A stretch of DNA of 38,764 bases from positions 1 through 38,764 of the forward strand of contig NZ_BAUJ01000055.1 in NCBI RefSeq assembly GCF_000496695.1, written 5' to 3'. Positions 17,391 through 25,891 of the stretch are shown here, in pieces. The position numbers and the translations under genes are program-made. Each line of letters opens with the position of its first letter. The first letter of the stretch is position 1. The notes below the pieces were generated by a model. That model was not told the origin of the DNA, made no database searches, and saw nothing but the letters and a program-made list of their open reading frames with translations. The stretch is from Vibrio halioticoli NBRC 102217. Its GTDB lineage: Bacteria; Pseudomonadota; Gammaproteobacteria; Enterobacterales; Vibrionaceae.

Positions 17391-17732
17391 ATGATAAAAA
17401 GCAAATTAGCTACTATATTATTATTCTCGTGTACGTCAGCGTCAGCGTCAGCATTAGCAAATGAAGTGAATTTTGAAAAATATATATCAATTGCAAATGT
17501 TAATATGGTTTGTGCTGCGCTTGCTTGGAATAAGGGAGATGAATCTCTTTCTAAAGAACATATGGCTCTAGCTATAGGCGCTCATGATAAAGCTTATCAA
17601 TACAATGTTAGTGAGTCATCACGAAAGAAGTGGGTTACTAGCATGCTGACCCGATCAGAAAAAATTTCTAAAGATAATGGAGGGGCAAACAGAACATATA
17701 ATCTAGTACAATGTAAATATGAACTCGATTAA
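17391..17732 (+). CDS. Small predicted exported protein, unknown function
   Basis: 113 residues, not recognised. The N-terminus (MIKSKLATILLFSCTSASASALANEV) is a convincing signal peptide, probably cleaved after ALA (about residue 23). The mature part of about 90 residues is mostly helical and polar, with two cysteines (in NMVCAALAW and VQCKYELD) that could form a disulfide. The helix containing AWNKGDESLSKEHMALAIGAHDKAYQYN resembles a TPR-like hairpin, but this is only an impression. Codon use is AT-rich, unlike neighbouring core genes, which suggests acquired DNA. The signal-peptide codons include three GTCAGC repeats. The 13-copy AAACTT array forms its leader. There is no clear ribosome-binding site. 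Confidence 0.6.
   Translation: MIKSKLATILLFSCTSASASALANEVNFEKYISIANVNMVCAALAWNKGDESLSKEHMALAIGAHDKAYQYNVSESSRKKWVTSMLTRSEKISKDNGGANRTYNLVQCKYELD
17435..17452. repeat. GTCAGC tandem repeat inside a signal-peptide coding region
   Basis: Three perfect copies of GTCAGC encode the Ser-Ala-Ser-Ala run before the predicted signal-peptidase site. A one-unit change would add or remove two residues without a frameshift. Confidence 0.85.
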
Positions 17733-18330
17733 TTATAATAAATATAATCATTACTACAATGAAATAACTTTCAAACTATTAGATTAATAATATTTACTTT
17801 TTTAGATATGAGTTTAAGATAATGAACTTAACAAAAACAAGAGAATTAAGTAATTTCTCGAGACTTATTTGAAAGTGTAATTATCAGGTCAATATAAAAA
17901 GGTCTGAATATTTATTTCAGACACTATAGCTACTGGAATGATGTATTTTCAAAGTGGAATCAGTAACATGTACTCTATAAAGGAAGTTTTAATGTTATTT
18001 CATGACGAGAAATTGAAGTTATTGCTAGAGAAGAGGACATTATACTCGGTTGTTATCAGGCAAAATAGAATCCAGAATTATTGCAGAAGAAAATATGAAG
18101 CATGTTAGATATACATCTAAAGGTTAGATTATGAAAATAGCTATTAAATTAATATAGATAAATATATCACTATCCTTTTTACATCAACAAATATATCGTT
18201 TTTTCGTTCATGAGAAGCAATTTTTTAATCAATGGATAGTAGCGAATTAGTACAAATAACCGAATAAGGTTTTCTCCAAAACTTTATTAGAAATCAATCA
18301 CCCCTCATTGTCTACCAACAATGATTGATA
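17733..18330. other. AT-rich stretch without an intact gene; possible decayed coding sequence
   Basis: No substantial open frame is present. One small frame, 17968-18108 (46 codons; inner ATG 17992 with AAGGAAG upstream), is possible but unrecognised. An overlapping frame reads REIEVIAREEDIILGCYQAK (18006-18065) and then, after a -1 shift, IESRIIAEENMKHVRYTSKG (18065-18124). That looks like broken coding sequence. A hairpin GTCTGAA / TTCAGAC at 17902-17922 with a T-run on the minus strand may be an old minus-strand terminator. Confidence 0.4.
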
Positions 18331-18363
18331 AAAAATTGCCCACCAATTTATCGGTGGGCAATT
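18331..18363 (-). terminator. Terminator of the DUF2189 gene
   Basis: AATTGCCCACC and GGTGGGCAATT form a perfect 11-bp stem with an 8-nt loop. On the minus strand it is followed by a run of T residues. It lies 34 bp beyond the stop codon of the DUF2189 gene. Confidence 0.85.
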
Positions 18364-18396
18364 GTAATTTTGTTTCTCTTTTATCCCGAAAAAACG

Positions 18397-19191
18397 CTAA
18401 CTCTTTTTCTGAATCGTCGCGTGATAAGCGTGCCATGTGCCATAACCTAGAATGGGCATAGTGACTATCATTCCTACCCCATAGGTGGCAAAGCCTATTA
18501 AAACACCCCCACAAATAATGGCTGCCCAAACTAGCATTGGGCCGGGGTTGTTTTTAACCGCATTAAAACTGGAAAATATCGCGGTCATAATATCAACGCG
18601 TCTTTCTAGCATTAAAGGCATCGAGAAAACCGCAATGCTAAATACTACTGATGCCAAAATAAACCCTGTGATGGAACCGGTAATAAGAAATGGTGCAAAT
18701 TCGATGATACTGGCGCCTTCCACGGAAGGGTATAAGGCATGCAGTAGTGAGGCTATTCTCATCCAAAATATCATGGCGACAACCAACAGCACCGCAAAGC
18801 TCCATTGTGATGTGGAATTACGACCGATGGCTTTCATTGAATGCAGTAGGTTGGGTTGTTTGCCTCTTTCTCTTGCCCAACTGACATCGTATAACCCTAG
18901 CGCTAAAAATGGCCCAATAAGCATATAGATAATGAGCGCCGGCAGTATCACTAGGTGTGGATGGTTGCCTTGCAGGTAGATTAAGCCAACGATGCCTGCG
19001 GCGGCAACAGCAAAACAGGTGCCATAAAAGAGGCTAATAACGGGGGAGCGTACGAAGTCATTTAAGCCTAAAGCTAACCATTGAAAAGGGTCGCTGATGC
19101 TGATTTTATTGCAGGGCAGTGTTTTGGCATATTCACTGTTTTTGATTTCAGATGCTTTATGAAAATCACTGTCATCGTATGTACGAGGCAT
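18397..19191 (-). CDS. DUF2189 family integral membrane protein
   Basis: 264-residue inner-membrane protein of the DUF2189 family, whose function is unknown. After a soluble N-terminus of about 45 residues there are about six hydrophobic segments. These include FYGTCFAVAAAGIVGLIYL, LVILPALIIYMLIGPFLAL, a segment around FAVLLVVAMIFWMRIASLL, one around FLITGSITGFILASVVF, and two near the C-terminus around MLVWAAIICGGVLIGFATYGVGMIV. The family motif GPFLALGLYDVSWARERG is present. It is monocistronic with its own terminator and lies in the same orientation as metK. It may be an insertion between sprT and metK relative to other vibrios. Confidence 0.85.
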   Translation of the reverse strand: MPRTYDDSDFHKASEIKNSEYAKTLPCNKISISDPFQWLALGLNDFVRSPVISLFYGTCFAVAAAGIVGLIYLQGNHPHLVILPALIIYMLIGPFLALGLYDVSWARERGKQPNLLHSMKAIGRNSTSQWSFAVLLVVAMIFWMRIASLLHALYPSVEGASIIEFAPFLITGSITGFILASVVFSIAVFSMPLMLERRVDIMTAIFSSFNAVKNNPGPMLVWAAIICGGVLIGFATYGVGMIVTMPILGYGTWHAYHATIQKKS

Positions 19192-19422
19192 GATAATCCT
19201 CCTGATTGAGTCCCGTAATATTGACTCTGAATATGGGATAACTGGTTGTTCGCACTAGAAATCCTACTAGAGTCGGTCTGCTGCTATTTTGATTCCTTTA
19301 TGTAAAAGGTGATCTATTTAACATTTTGTTAACTTTCATAACTATCGTTGTGGATGCTAGGAATTACAAATTTTGCATGAAAAATAATCAGAAGGGGGTA
19401 GATGACAGGAGCAAATTGAGAG

Positions 19423-19453
19423 TAAAAAAAACCTCAGCACAAAGGCTGAGGTT
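19423..19453 (-). terminator. Terminator of metK
   Basis: AACCTCAGC / GCTGAGGTT forms a perfect 9-bp stem with a 6-nt loop. On the minus strand it is followed by eight T residues, starting 26 bp beyond the metK stop codon. Confidence 0.9.
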
Positions 19454-19478
19454 GATATAAATAGACGTATCTAGTCGA

Positions 19479-20630
19479 TTATAGACCAGCAAAATCCTTA
19501 AGGATTGCTGCTTTGTCTGTCGCTTCCCAAGGGAATTCTTCACGACCAAAGTGACCGTAAGCTGCTGTTTTCTTGTAGATAGGTTGTAGCAAGTTCAGCA
19601 TTTCTTGTAAGCCGTATGGGCGTAGGTCGAAGTTTTGACGAACAGCTTCAATGATGATTTCTTGAGCTACTTTTTCAGTGCCGAAGGTTTCAATCATGAT
19701 TGATGTTGGATCGGCAACACCGATAGCGTAAGAAAGTTGAATTTCACAACGGTCAGCCATGCCTGCAGCAACGATGTTTTTCGCTACATAACGAGCTGCG
19801 TATGCCGCACTACGGTCAACTTTTGATGGATCTTTACCAGAGAATGCACCGCCACCGTGACGAGCTGCGCCGCCGTAGGTATCAACGATAATTTTACGAC
19901 CAGTTAGACCACAGTCACCCATTGGGCCACCGATAACGAAACGACCGGTTGGGTTAATAAAGAATTTAGTTTCTTTGCTTAACCATTGCTCAGGAAGTAC
20001 TGGTTTGATGATAGTTTCCATCACCGCTTCACGAAGCTCTTCTGTTGAAACGCTTTCGCTGTGCTGAGTTGATAGAACAACGGCATCGATGCCGACAATT
20101 TTACCTTGGTCATATTGGAAGGTAACTTGAGATTTTGCATCAGGACGCAACCAAGGTAGCGTGCCGTTTTTACGTACTTCAGCTTGTTTTTCAACTAAGC
20201 GGTGAGAGTACGTGATTGGTGCAGGCATCAATACTTCAGTTTCGTTAGTCGCGTAACCAAACATAATACCTTGGTCGCCAGCGCCTTGATCTTTAGGGTC
20301 AGCTTTATCAACACCTTGGTTGATATCTGGAGATTGCTTACCAATAGTATTTAGTACAGCACAAGAGTCAGCATCGAAGCCCATCTCTGAGTTTACATAA
20401 CCGATTTCACGAACGGTTTGACGCGTTAGTTCTTCGATATCAACCCAAGCAGAGGTAGTCACTTCACCACCTACCATTACCATGCCAGTCTTTACGTAAG
20501 TTTCACATGCAACGCGAGCTTTCGGGTCTTGCTCGATGATCGCATCTAGAACCGCATCAGAGATTTGGTCTGCGATTTTATCTGGATGGCCTTCTGATAC
20601 TGATTCAGAAGTAAACAGGTGCTTAGCCAT
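19479..20630 (-). CDS. metK: S-adenosylmethionine synthase
   Basis: Makes S-adenosylmethionine from methionine and ATP; the supplier of methyl groups for TrmB, RsmE and the other methyltransferases here. 383 residues (E. coli 384). Family signatures are [26 protein letters not shown] start, [12 protein letters not shown] (about residue 115) and [16 protein letters not shown] (about residue 260). A strong ribosome-binding site (GGGAG) precedes the ATG. A MetJ-type box lies 84-91 bp upstream of the start codon, so methionine repression is expected. It is divergent from tkt and has its own terminator. Confidence 0.97.
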   Translation of the reverse strand: MAKHLFTSESVSEGHPDKIADQISDAVLDAIIEQDPKARVACETYVKTGMVMVGGEVTTSAWVDIEELTRQTVREIGYVNSEMGFDADSCAVLNTIGKQSPDINQGVDKADPKDQGAGDQGIMFGYATNETEVLMPAPITYSHRLVEKQAEVRKNGTLPWLRPDAKSQVTFQYDQGKIVGIDAVVLSTQHSESVSTEELREAVMETIIKPVLPEQWLSKETKFFINPTGRFVIGGPMGDCGLTGRKIIVDTYGGAARHGGGAFSGKDPSKVDRSAAYAARYVAKNIVAAGMADRCEIQLSYAIGVADPTSIMIETFGTEKVAQEIIIEAVRQNFDLRPYGLQEMLNLLQPIYKKTAAYGHFGREEFPWEATDKAAILKDFAGL

Positions 20631-20656
20631 GATGGGCTCCCTTATTCTGGTTTAAG

Positions 20657-20681
20657 AAAAGACGCATCATAGGCGTCTTTT
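20657..20681 (-). promoter_or_regulatory. Stem-loop in the metK leader
   Basis: AAAAGACGC / GCGTCTTTT is a perfect 9-bp inverted repeat around a 7-nt loop, 26 bp upstream of the metK start codon. Its right arm region contains AGGCGTCT, a 7/8 match to the MetJ box. On the minus strand it ends in TCTTTTCTT. It could be a leader hairpin or attenuator, or an additional MetJ contact. The sequence alone does not decide. Confidence 0.45.
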
Positions 20682-20705
20682 GAATTGTACTTTAAGTAGG
20701 TGTTT

Positions 20706-20721
20706 CTACTTCTAGACGTCT
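20706..20721 (-). promoter_or_regulatory. Predicted MetJ operator (met box) of metK
   Basis: A perfect met box AGACGTCT at 20714-20721 abuts a weaker 8-mer, CTACTTCT (5/8), at 20706-20713. MetJ binds tandem 8-bp boxes cooperatively and metK is a classic MetJ target, so this is a likely repressor site. The operator reading is inference from the consensus. Confidence 0.65.
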
Positions 20722-20904
20722 ATTCTAATTTTGAATATACGAAATACAAGCTTTTTTACGATTTAAGTGAGTAAAAGATTTGCGCTAGGTCACATTAGTT
20801 TTTGCTAAATATCGTTAGATGTTAAATAAATCAATCTCTCATAGTTTGAATTTTGCACGGGAAACTGTTTGCAGTAACAGAGGCGCTTTGCGACAATAAC
20901 ACCG

Positions 20905-20923
20905 CCCAACATCCTCTGTTGGG
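20905..20923 (+). promoter_or_regulatory. Stem-loop in the tkt leader
   Basis: CCCAACA, loop TCCTC, TGTTGGG is a perfect 7-bp stem 47-65 nt upstream of the tkt ATG. The following sequence has a T-run 12 nt later, so it is not a standard terminator. It may affect mRNA stability or translation. The remainder of the 339-bp metK-tkt spacer shows no gene. Confidence 0.45.
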
Positions 20924-20969
20924 AACAGGACTTATTTTTTATAAATTGCTTATGCATTCAGGAGCAGAC

Positions 20970-22964
20970 ATGTCTTCTCGTAAAGATCTAGCCAATGCAA
21001 TTCGTGCTCTTAGCATGGATGGTGTTCAACAAGCTAACTCTGGTCACCCAGGCGCACCAATGGGGATGGCTGACATCGCTGAAGTACTTTGGCGTGATCA
21101 TCTAAACCATAACCCACAAAACCCAGAGTGGGCTGATCGTGACCGTTTTATCCTTTCAAATGGTCATGGTTCAATGCTGATCTACTCTCTGCTCCATTTG
21201 AGTGGTTATGAGTTGTCTATTGATGACCTTAAAAACTTCCGCCAGTTGCACTCTAAAACTCCAGGTCACCCAGAATACGGGTACGCACCGGGTATTGAAA
21301 CTACAACAGGCCCACTAGGACAAGGTATTACTAACGCTGTTGGTATGGCGATGGCTGAAAAAGCACTTGCGGCTCAGTTTAACAAGCCAGGCCACGACAT
21401 CGTTGACCACTTCACTTATGCATTCATGGGTGATGGTTGTCTGATGGAAGGTATCTCACACGAGGCATGTTCTCTTGCAGGTACTCTAGGTCTTGGCAAG
21501 CTAGTTGCTTTCTGGGATGACAACGGCATCTCAATTGATGGTGAAGTTGAAGGTTGGTTCTCTGACGATACACCTAAGCGTTTCGAAGCTTACGGCTGGC
21601 ACGTAATCCCAGCAGTAGACGGCCATGATAGCGAAGCAATTAATGCGGCTATTATCGCAGCTAAAGCGGATCCTCGCCCAACACTTATCTGTACTAAAAC
21701 AGTGATTGGCTTTGGTTCTCCAAACAAAGCGGGTACGCACGACTGTCACGGTGCACCACTTGGTCAAGACGAAATCGTTGCGACTAAAGCGGCACTAGGT
21801 TGGGAATTCGGACCATTTGAAGTTCCTGCTGACATCTACGCACAATGGGATGCAAAAGCATCTGGCGCTGAGAAAGAAGCGGCTTGGAATGCTAAGTTTG
21901 ACGCTTACGCAGCAGCATACCCTGCTGAAGCAGCTGAACTAAAACGTCGTGTTAATGGCGAGCTTCCAGCTGAGTGGGAAGAACAAGCAAACCAAATCAT
22001 TGCTGATTTGCAAGCCAACCCTGCTAACATCGCATCTCGTAAAGCATCACAAAATGCACTAGAAGCATTTGGTAAAATGCTTCCTGAATTCATGGGCGGT
22101 TCTGCTGACCTTGCGCCTTCTAACCTGACTATGTGGTCTGGTTCTAAGTCTCTTGAAGCATCAGACTTCTCTGGCAACTACATTCACTACGGTGTACGTG
22201 AATTTGGTATGACAGCTATCATGAACGGTATTGCTCTGCACGGTGGTTTCGTACCATACGGCGCAACTTTCCTAATGTTCATGGAATACGCACGTAACGC
22301 AATGCGTATGGCTGCTCTAATGAAAGTTCAGAACATCCAAGTTTATACTCATGACTCTATCGGTCTGGGTGAAGATGGCCCAACTCACCAACCGGTTGAG
22401 CAAGTAGCTTCTCTACGTCTAACTCCAAACATGAGCACATGGCGTCCATGTGACCAAGTTGAGTCAGCAGTAGCATGGAAACTGGCTATCGAACGTAAAG
22501 ATGGCCCATCTGCGCTTATCTTCTCTCGCCAAAACCTTGCACAGCAAGAGCGTGATGCTACTCAAGTAGCTGATATCGCAAAAGGCGGTTACGTACTGAA
22601 AGATTGCGCAGGTACTCCTGAGCTAATCATCATTGCAACAGGCTCTGAAGTTGAACTAGCAGTTGCAGCGCAAGCTGAACTCACTGCGGCAGGCAAAGCA
22701 GTACGCGTTGTCTCTATGCCTTCAACAGATGCATTTGATAAGCAAGACGAAGCTTACCGTGAGTCAGTACTTCCTTCATCAGTAACTAAACGTATTGCTG
22801 TAGAAGCCGGTATTGCTGACTTCTGGTACAAATATGTTGGCTTCGGTGGCAAGATCATCGGCATGACAACATTCGGCGAGTCTGCACCAGCAGGTGAGTT
22901 GTTCAAGATGTTTGGTTTCACTACTGAAAACGTAGTAAACACAGCTAAAGAGTTGTTAGCTTAA
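20970..22964 (+). CDS. tkt: Transketolase
   Basis: Thiamine-pyrophosphate enzyme moving two-carbon units in the pentose phosphate pathway. The start at 20970 gives 664 residues (E. coli TktA 663), the canonical [20 protein letters not shown], and AGGAG 5 nt upstream. The open frame reaches back to 20853, but that extension overlaps the leader hairpin and matches no known transketolase. Seen are [18 protein letters not shown], the TPP motif [15 protein letters not shown] (about residue 154), and the pyrimidine domain with [17 protein letters not shown]. Codon use is strongly biased, as expected for a highly expressed gene. Confidence 0.97.
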   Translation: MSSRKDLANAIRALSMDGVQQANSGHPGAPMGMADIAEVLWRDHLNHNPQNPEWADRDRFILSNGHGSMLIYSLLHLSGYELSIDDLKNFRQLHSKTPGHPEYGYAPGIETTTGPLGQGITNAVGMAMAEKALAAQFNKPGHDIVDHFTYAFMGDGCLMEGISHEACSLAGTLGLGKLVAFWDDNGISIDGEVEGWFSDDTPKRFEAYGWHVIPAVDGHDSEAINAAIIAAKADPRPTLICTKTVIGFGSPNKAGTHDCHGAPLGQDEIVATKAALGWEFGPFEVPADIYAQWDAKASGAEKEAAWNAKFDAYAAAYPAEAAELKRRVNGELPAEWEEQANQIIADLQANPANIASRKASQNALEAFGKMLPEFMGGSADLAPSNLTMWSGSKSLEASDFSGNYIHYGVREFGMTAIMNGIALHGGFVPYGATFLMFMEYARNAMRMAALMKVQNIQVYTHDSIGLGEDGPTHQPVEQVASLRLTPNMSTWRPCDQVESAVAWKLAIERKDGPSALIFSRQNLAQQERDATQVADIAKGGYVLKDCAGTPELIIIATGSEVELAVAAQAELTAAGKAVRVVSMPSTDAFDKQDEAYRESVLPSSVTKRIAVEAGIADFWYKYVGFGGKIIGMTTFGESAPAGELFKMFGFTTENVVNTAKELLA

Positions 22965-22991
22965 TTAAAGTCTAGCAACCTCTAAAAAATG

Positions 22992-23020
22992 AAAGCCAGC
23001 AGTTTACTGCTGGCTTTTTT
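22992..23020 (+). terminator. Terminator of tkt
   Basis: AAAGCCAGCAG, loop TTTA, CTGCTGGCTTT forms an 11-bp stem followed by TTTTTT. It ends 13 bp from the stop codon of the convergent glycosyltransferase gene and may serve both directions. Confidence 0.9.
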
Positions 23021-23032
23021 AATGAATAAGTA

Positions 23033-23950
23033 TCAACTCTTATTTAAAGAAAGATAATGCAATCGATTTACTTCTAAGCGCGCCTGCCTAACATTATCCA
23101 GTATCAAGCCTGTAAATGATAATAATACAGATATGACACCGAGACTGCTGGCTAAAATTGCAGTTGGGAAACGTTTAACCAGCCCTGTTTCAATAAATTC
23201 ATAAACAACGGGTATTCCAAGCCCTAGTGACGCTAACATGAAAATTAATGACAAAGAGAAAAAGAAAAGCATCGGTCTAACGTTTCTTAATAAGAAAAAG
23301 ATAAAATTCAAGATCTTAAAGCCATCACCAAAGGTGCTTAATTTGCTTTTTGTCCCTTCTGGTCTAGAAATGTATTTGGTTGCAATTTCTTTTATTGGAA
23401 GCTTGTGTTGTAGAGAGTGTACGGTTAATTCTGTTTCTATTTGAAAGCCATCACTAAAGACTGGTACGCTTTTTACAAAGCGGTGAGTCATGATTCTGTA
23501 TCCTGAAAATACATCAGTGAGATTAGAAGAAAAAGCATTGTTGATCAGCTTTGAAAAAAAGGTATTGCCTAAAATGTGGCCTATAGGATACGACTCTTTT
23601 TTCTTGGAGCGAGTACCGACTATCATATCGAGCTGTTCATCAATTAGAGTTTTGATTAACTCAGGCGCAACGCTCGCATCATAGGTGTTATCACCATCAG
23701 CCATAATATAAATATCAGCGTCTACATCAGCAAACATTCTACGAACGACTTCTCCTTTGCCTTGTCTTCGTTCAAAGCGAACGATAGCGCCAGCTGCTTT
23801 TGCTTCTTCTACTGTTGCATCTGTGGAGTTGTTGTCATATACATAAATAGTGGCTGTTGGTATAGCATTTTTAAACGCGGTAACTGTGTCTCCTATGGCT
23901 CCCGCTTCGTTGTGGCATGGCAGTAGCACTGCTATTTGTAGGTTATTCAT
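23033..23950 (-). CDS. Family 2 glycosyltransferase, GtrB/DPM1-like (polyprenyl-phosphate sugar synthase)
   Basis: 305 residues. The N-terminal GT-A domain starts QIAVLLPCHNEAGAIGDTV, with VYDNNSTDAT and the nucleotide-sugar/metal motif MADGDNTYDAS (about residue 90). The C-terminal part has the SRPEGTKSKLSTFGDG loop typical of dolichol- or bactoprenol-phosphate sugar synthases. Two hydrophobic segments follow (about residues 220-255 and 265-290). The likely reaction is transfer of a sugar from a nucleotide sugar to undecaprenyl phosphate at the cytoplasmic membrane face. The sugar cannot be inferred. It lies 2 bp downstream of the GT-C gene, almost certainly cotranscribed. No GtrA-type flippase is adjacent. 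Confidence 0.85.
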   Translation of the reverse strand: MNNLQIAVLLPCHNEAGAIGDTVTAFKNAIPTATIYVYDNNSTDATVEEAKAAGAIVRFERRQGKGEVVRRMFADVDADIYIMADGDNTYDASVAPELIKTLIDEQLDMIVGTRSKKKESYPIGHILGNTFFSKLINNAFSSNLTDVFSGYRIMTHRFVKSVPVFSDGFQIETELTVHSLQHKLPIKEIATKYISRPEGTKSKLSTFGDGFKILNFIFFLLRNVRPMLFFFSLSLIFMLASLGLGIPVVYEFIETGLVKRFPTAILASSLGVISVLLSFTGLILDNVRQARLEVNRLHYLSLNKS

Positions 23951-23952
23951 TG

Positions 23953-25725
23953 CTATCCTTTGAACTTAAATAGTTGATAGTCATCGATATTTTTTGCATT
24001 AATCAGCTCAAGATACTCTGGAATATCATATGATTTTAAACGTTTTATTAATGCGCCATCTTCTGTGAGACGAGCAAGAACCTTTAGATGGTTGTCGTTA
24101 TTAATTAAGATATAATCAATATTATTATTCTTTAATGTATCTTTGATGACATCTTCGTCTGATTCTAAGAATGTATTAATGGCTAAGTTGTTACCATTAA
24201 TATTTCTATGATAGGGAGCTGCTAATATTGAATTATTGGTTTTAGATAATATCTTTGTACCGGACTCTATACCTGATAATACTTTCCTGTTAGATATGTT
24301 GCTTTCATTAAAAACAGACTCAATATTGTTTGTGTAGTCATTATTGTTTTGTGTATCGCTGTTATTAGTTGTATTACCTATTATTGGCGTTAATATTGAT
24401 ATATATATTAGAACAAAAATAGGTATGCCTGAAGATATAATGAGAGTAGAGAAAAGCTTATTTTTTACTTTTTCAGATATTTCAAATAGAACATAGATCT
24501 GAATAGGAGCACTTAATACGAAGCATAATGTGATAGCTCTTATTTGCCAAAATAATGCAACGAATAAATTTAAGGTAAAAATGATATATAAAATATTCAG
24601 ATGTGTCTTTTTATTTTTTAATACTATATAAAGTAAAGAAGGAATAAAAAATAGAAAATAGTTTTCGGTTGAAAAAAAGCCATTAGTCATTATCAATGAA
24701 TACATTGACTGTGCTTCACTTACATTATCTAGCCAATAAGTTTTGACTACTTCAGGGTAGTCGGCATATGCCCCTTTGGCCAGCTCAGGAAAAATAATCA
24801 TAACAGGAATGAATACGACTAAACTTATACTTATGGCTATAAGAAGTTTGTATGTGTACGTTTGTTGGTTATGAATCAGTTTTTCTAACAAGAAAAGAAG
24901 TATCCCGCCACATAAAAAGCAAGTAACAAATGGAATAGACAAACTATCGTAATGGATAGTGAATACTTCATTTATAGGTCTATTTAATATGATAAAAATC
25001 AGACTAAAAAATACGGATATAAAACATAGCTTATAAAAGTACTTGAACCAATCATTGTTATAGAGCAAACAATAAGCTGAGTAAGTACCTAGATAGAAGA
25101 CAAAAAAGAAAAAGTTATCTAGACCTATCCATAAAGAAATCGAGATAAGTATTCCTTGAGCAAACCATCGCACCGACTCTGTTGTTTGTCTTGCATTGAT
25201 AGGCGTTAGAGATAGGAATAAAGCGACTATGATCAACTGCAAATTGTGATGATCAATAGCGCCGGGAAAGAATTTGGTAATCGCGTGCGATCCTAATGCG
25301 AATACCATGCCGATAAATCGATATTTCTCACCAACATAATGATCAACCAAAGCAAACACAGCAAGCGCAAAGCAGAGTAAATAAAATAAGGGAACGATTC
25401 CGATAGCGATCAAAGAAGCGGTTGTGATATCAAAAAAAGACGATAAAACAAGGGTCGTTCCTGCAAGCAATAAGTCAGGGACTCTGGACCAATGCATGAT
25501 CACCCCATCTTCGGGGTTAAAGCGTGCCATAGGCTCTAAATACCAATTGCCGTACTTAATCCAATCGGTAAATTGGACATATCGCATATAGTCGTCGTTG
25601 TCTTTTAGATTTAGGTTGGAAATGCTGTCCCAATTTCGGGTAAACATAACGATAGAAATGATAAACCAGCATAGAACAATAAAAATCAGGTCTTTTTTGT
25701 TGTCATTAACCCAAGTTTTTAGCAT
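23953..25725 (-). CDS. STT3-like GT-C membrane glycosyltransferase
   Basis: 590-residue protein with about a dozen hydrophobic segments and a C-terminal soluble part of about 130 residues. GT-C/STT3-type signs include an acidic motif in the first external loop (LKDNDDYMRY, residues 40-49) and PGAIDHHNLQ, like the second acidic/His loop of STT3. NVSEAQS resembles the SVSE motif of STT3 external loop 5. The tail has AAPYHRNINGN, common in bacterial GT-C proteins. I do not see a WWDYG motif, so a lipid or glycan acceptor is more likely than an N-glycosylation sequon. It is AT-rich with many Ile/Asn codons, unlike flanking genes. With the GT2 gene it forms a two-step transfer module. Confidence 0.75.
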   Translation of the reverse strand: MLKTWVNDNKKDLIFIVLCWFIISIVMFTRNWDSISNLNLKDNDDYMRYVQFTDWIKYGNWYLEPMARFNPEDGVIMHWSRVPDLLLAGTTLVLSSFFDITTASLIAIGIVPLFYLLCFALAVFALVDHYVGEKYRFIGMVFALGSHAITKFFPGAIDHHNLQLIIVALFLSLTPINARQTTESVRWFAQGILISISLWIGLDNFFFFVFYLGTYSAYCLLYNNDWFKYFYKLCFISVFFSLIFIILNRPINEVFTIHYDSLSIPFVTCFLCGGILLFLLEKLIHNQQTYTYKLLIAISISLVVFIPVMIIFPELAKGAYADYPEVVKTYWLDNVSEAQSMYSLIMTNGFFSTENYFLFFIPSLLYIVLKNKKTHLNILYIIFTLNLFVALFWQIRAITLCFVLSAPIQIYVLFEISEKVKNKLFSTLIISSGIPIFVLIYISILTPIIGNTTNNSDTQNNNDYTNNIESVFNESNISNRKVLSGIESGTKILSKTNNSILAAPYHRNINGNNLAINTFLESDEDVIKDTLKNNNIDYILINNDNHLKVLARLTEDGALIKRLKSYDIPEYLELINAKNIDDYQLFKFKG

Positions 25726-25891
25726 TTCAAACGTCCTTTATAAATCCTCTAATAAAGAATGCATCAATACGCATATAAATTCAATGCATGGACAAGTCAT
25801 ATTCTATTAAGTACATCTCTGTATATAAATATGCGTTCTGATAGACTTAAAAACTATTACAATAATAATCAACCTAAGTTGGAGTTTAGAG

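Noticed and set aside
18485..18928. 147-codon plus-strand frame within the DUF2189 gene
   Set aside because: Antisense shadow of a clear membrane protein with a matching terminator on the other strand.
20853..20969. 39-residue N-terminal extension of transketolase
   Set aside because: It has no ribosome-binding site, overlaps a leader hairpin, and transketolases begin at [14 protein letters not shown] (20970).
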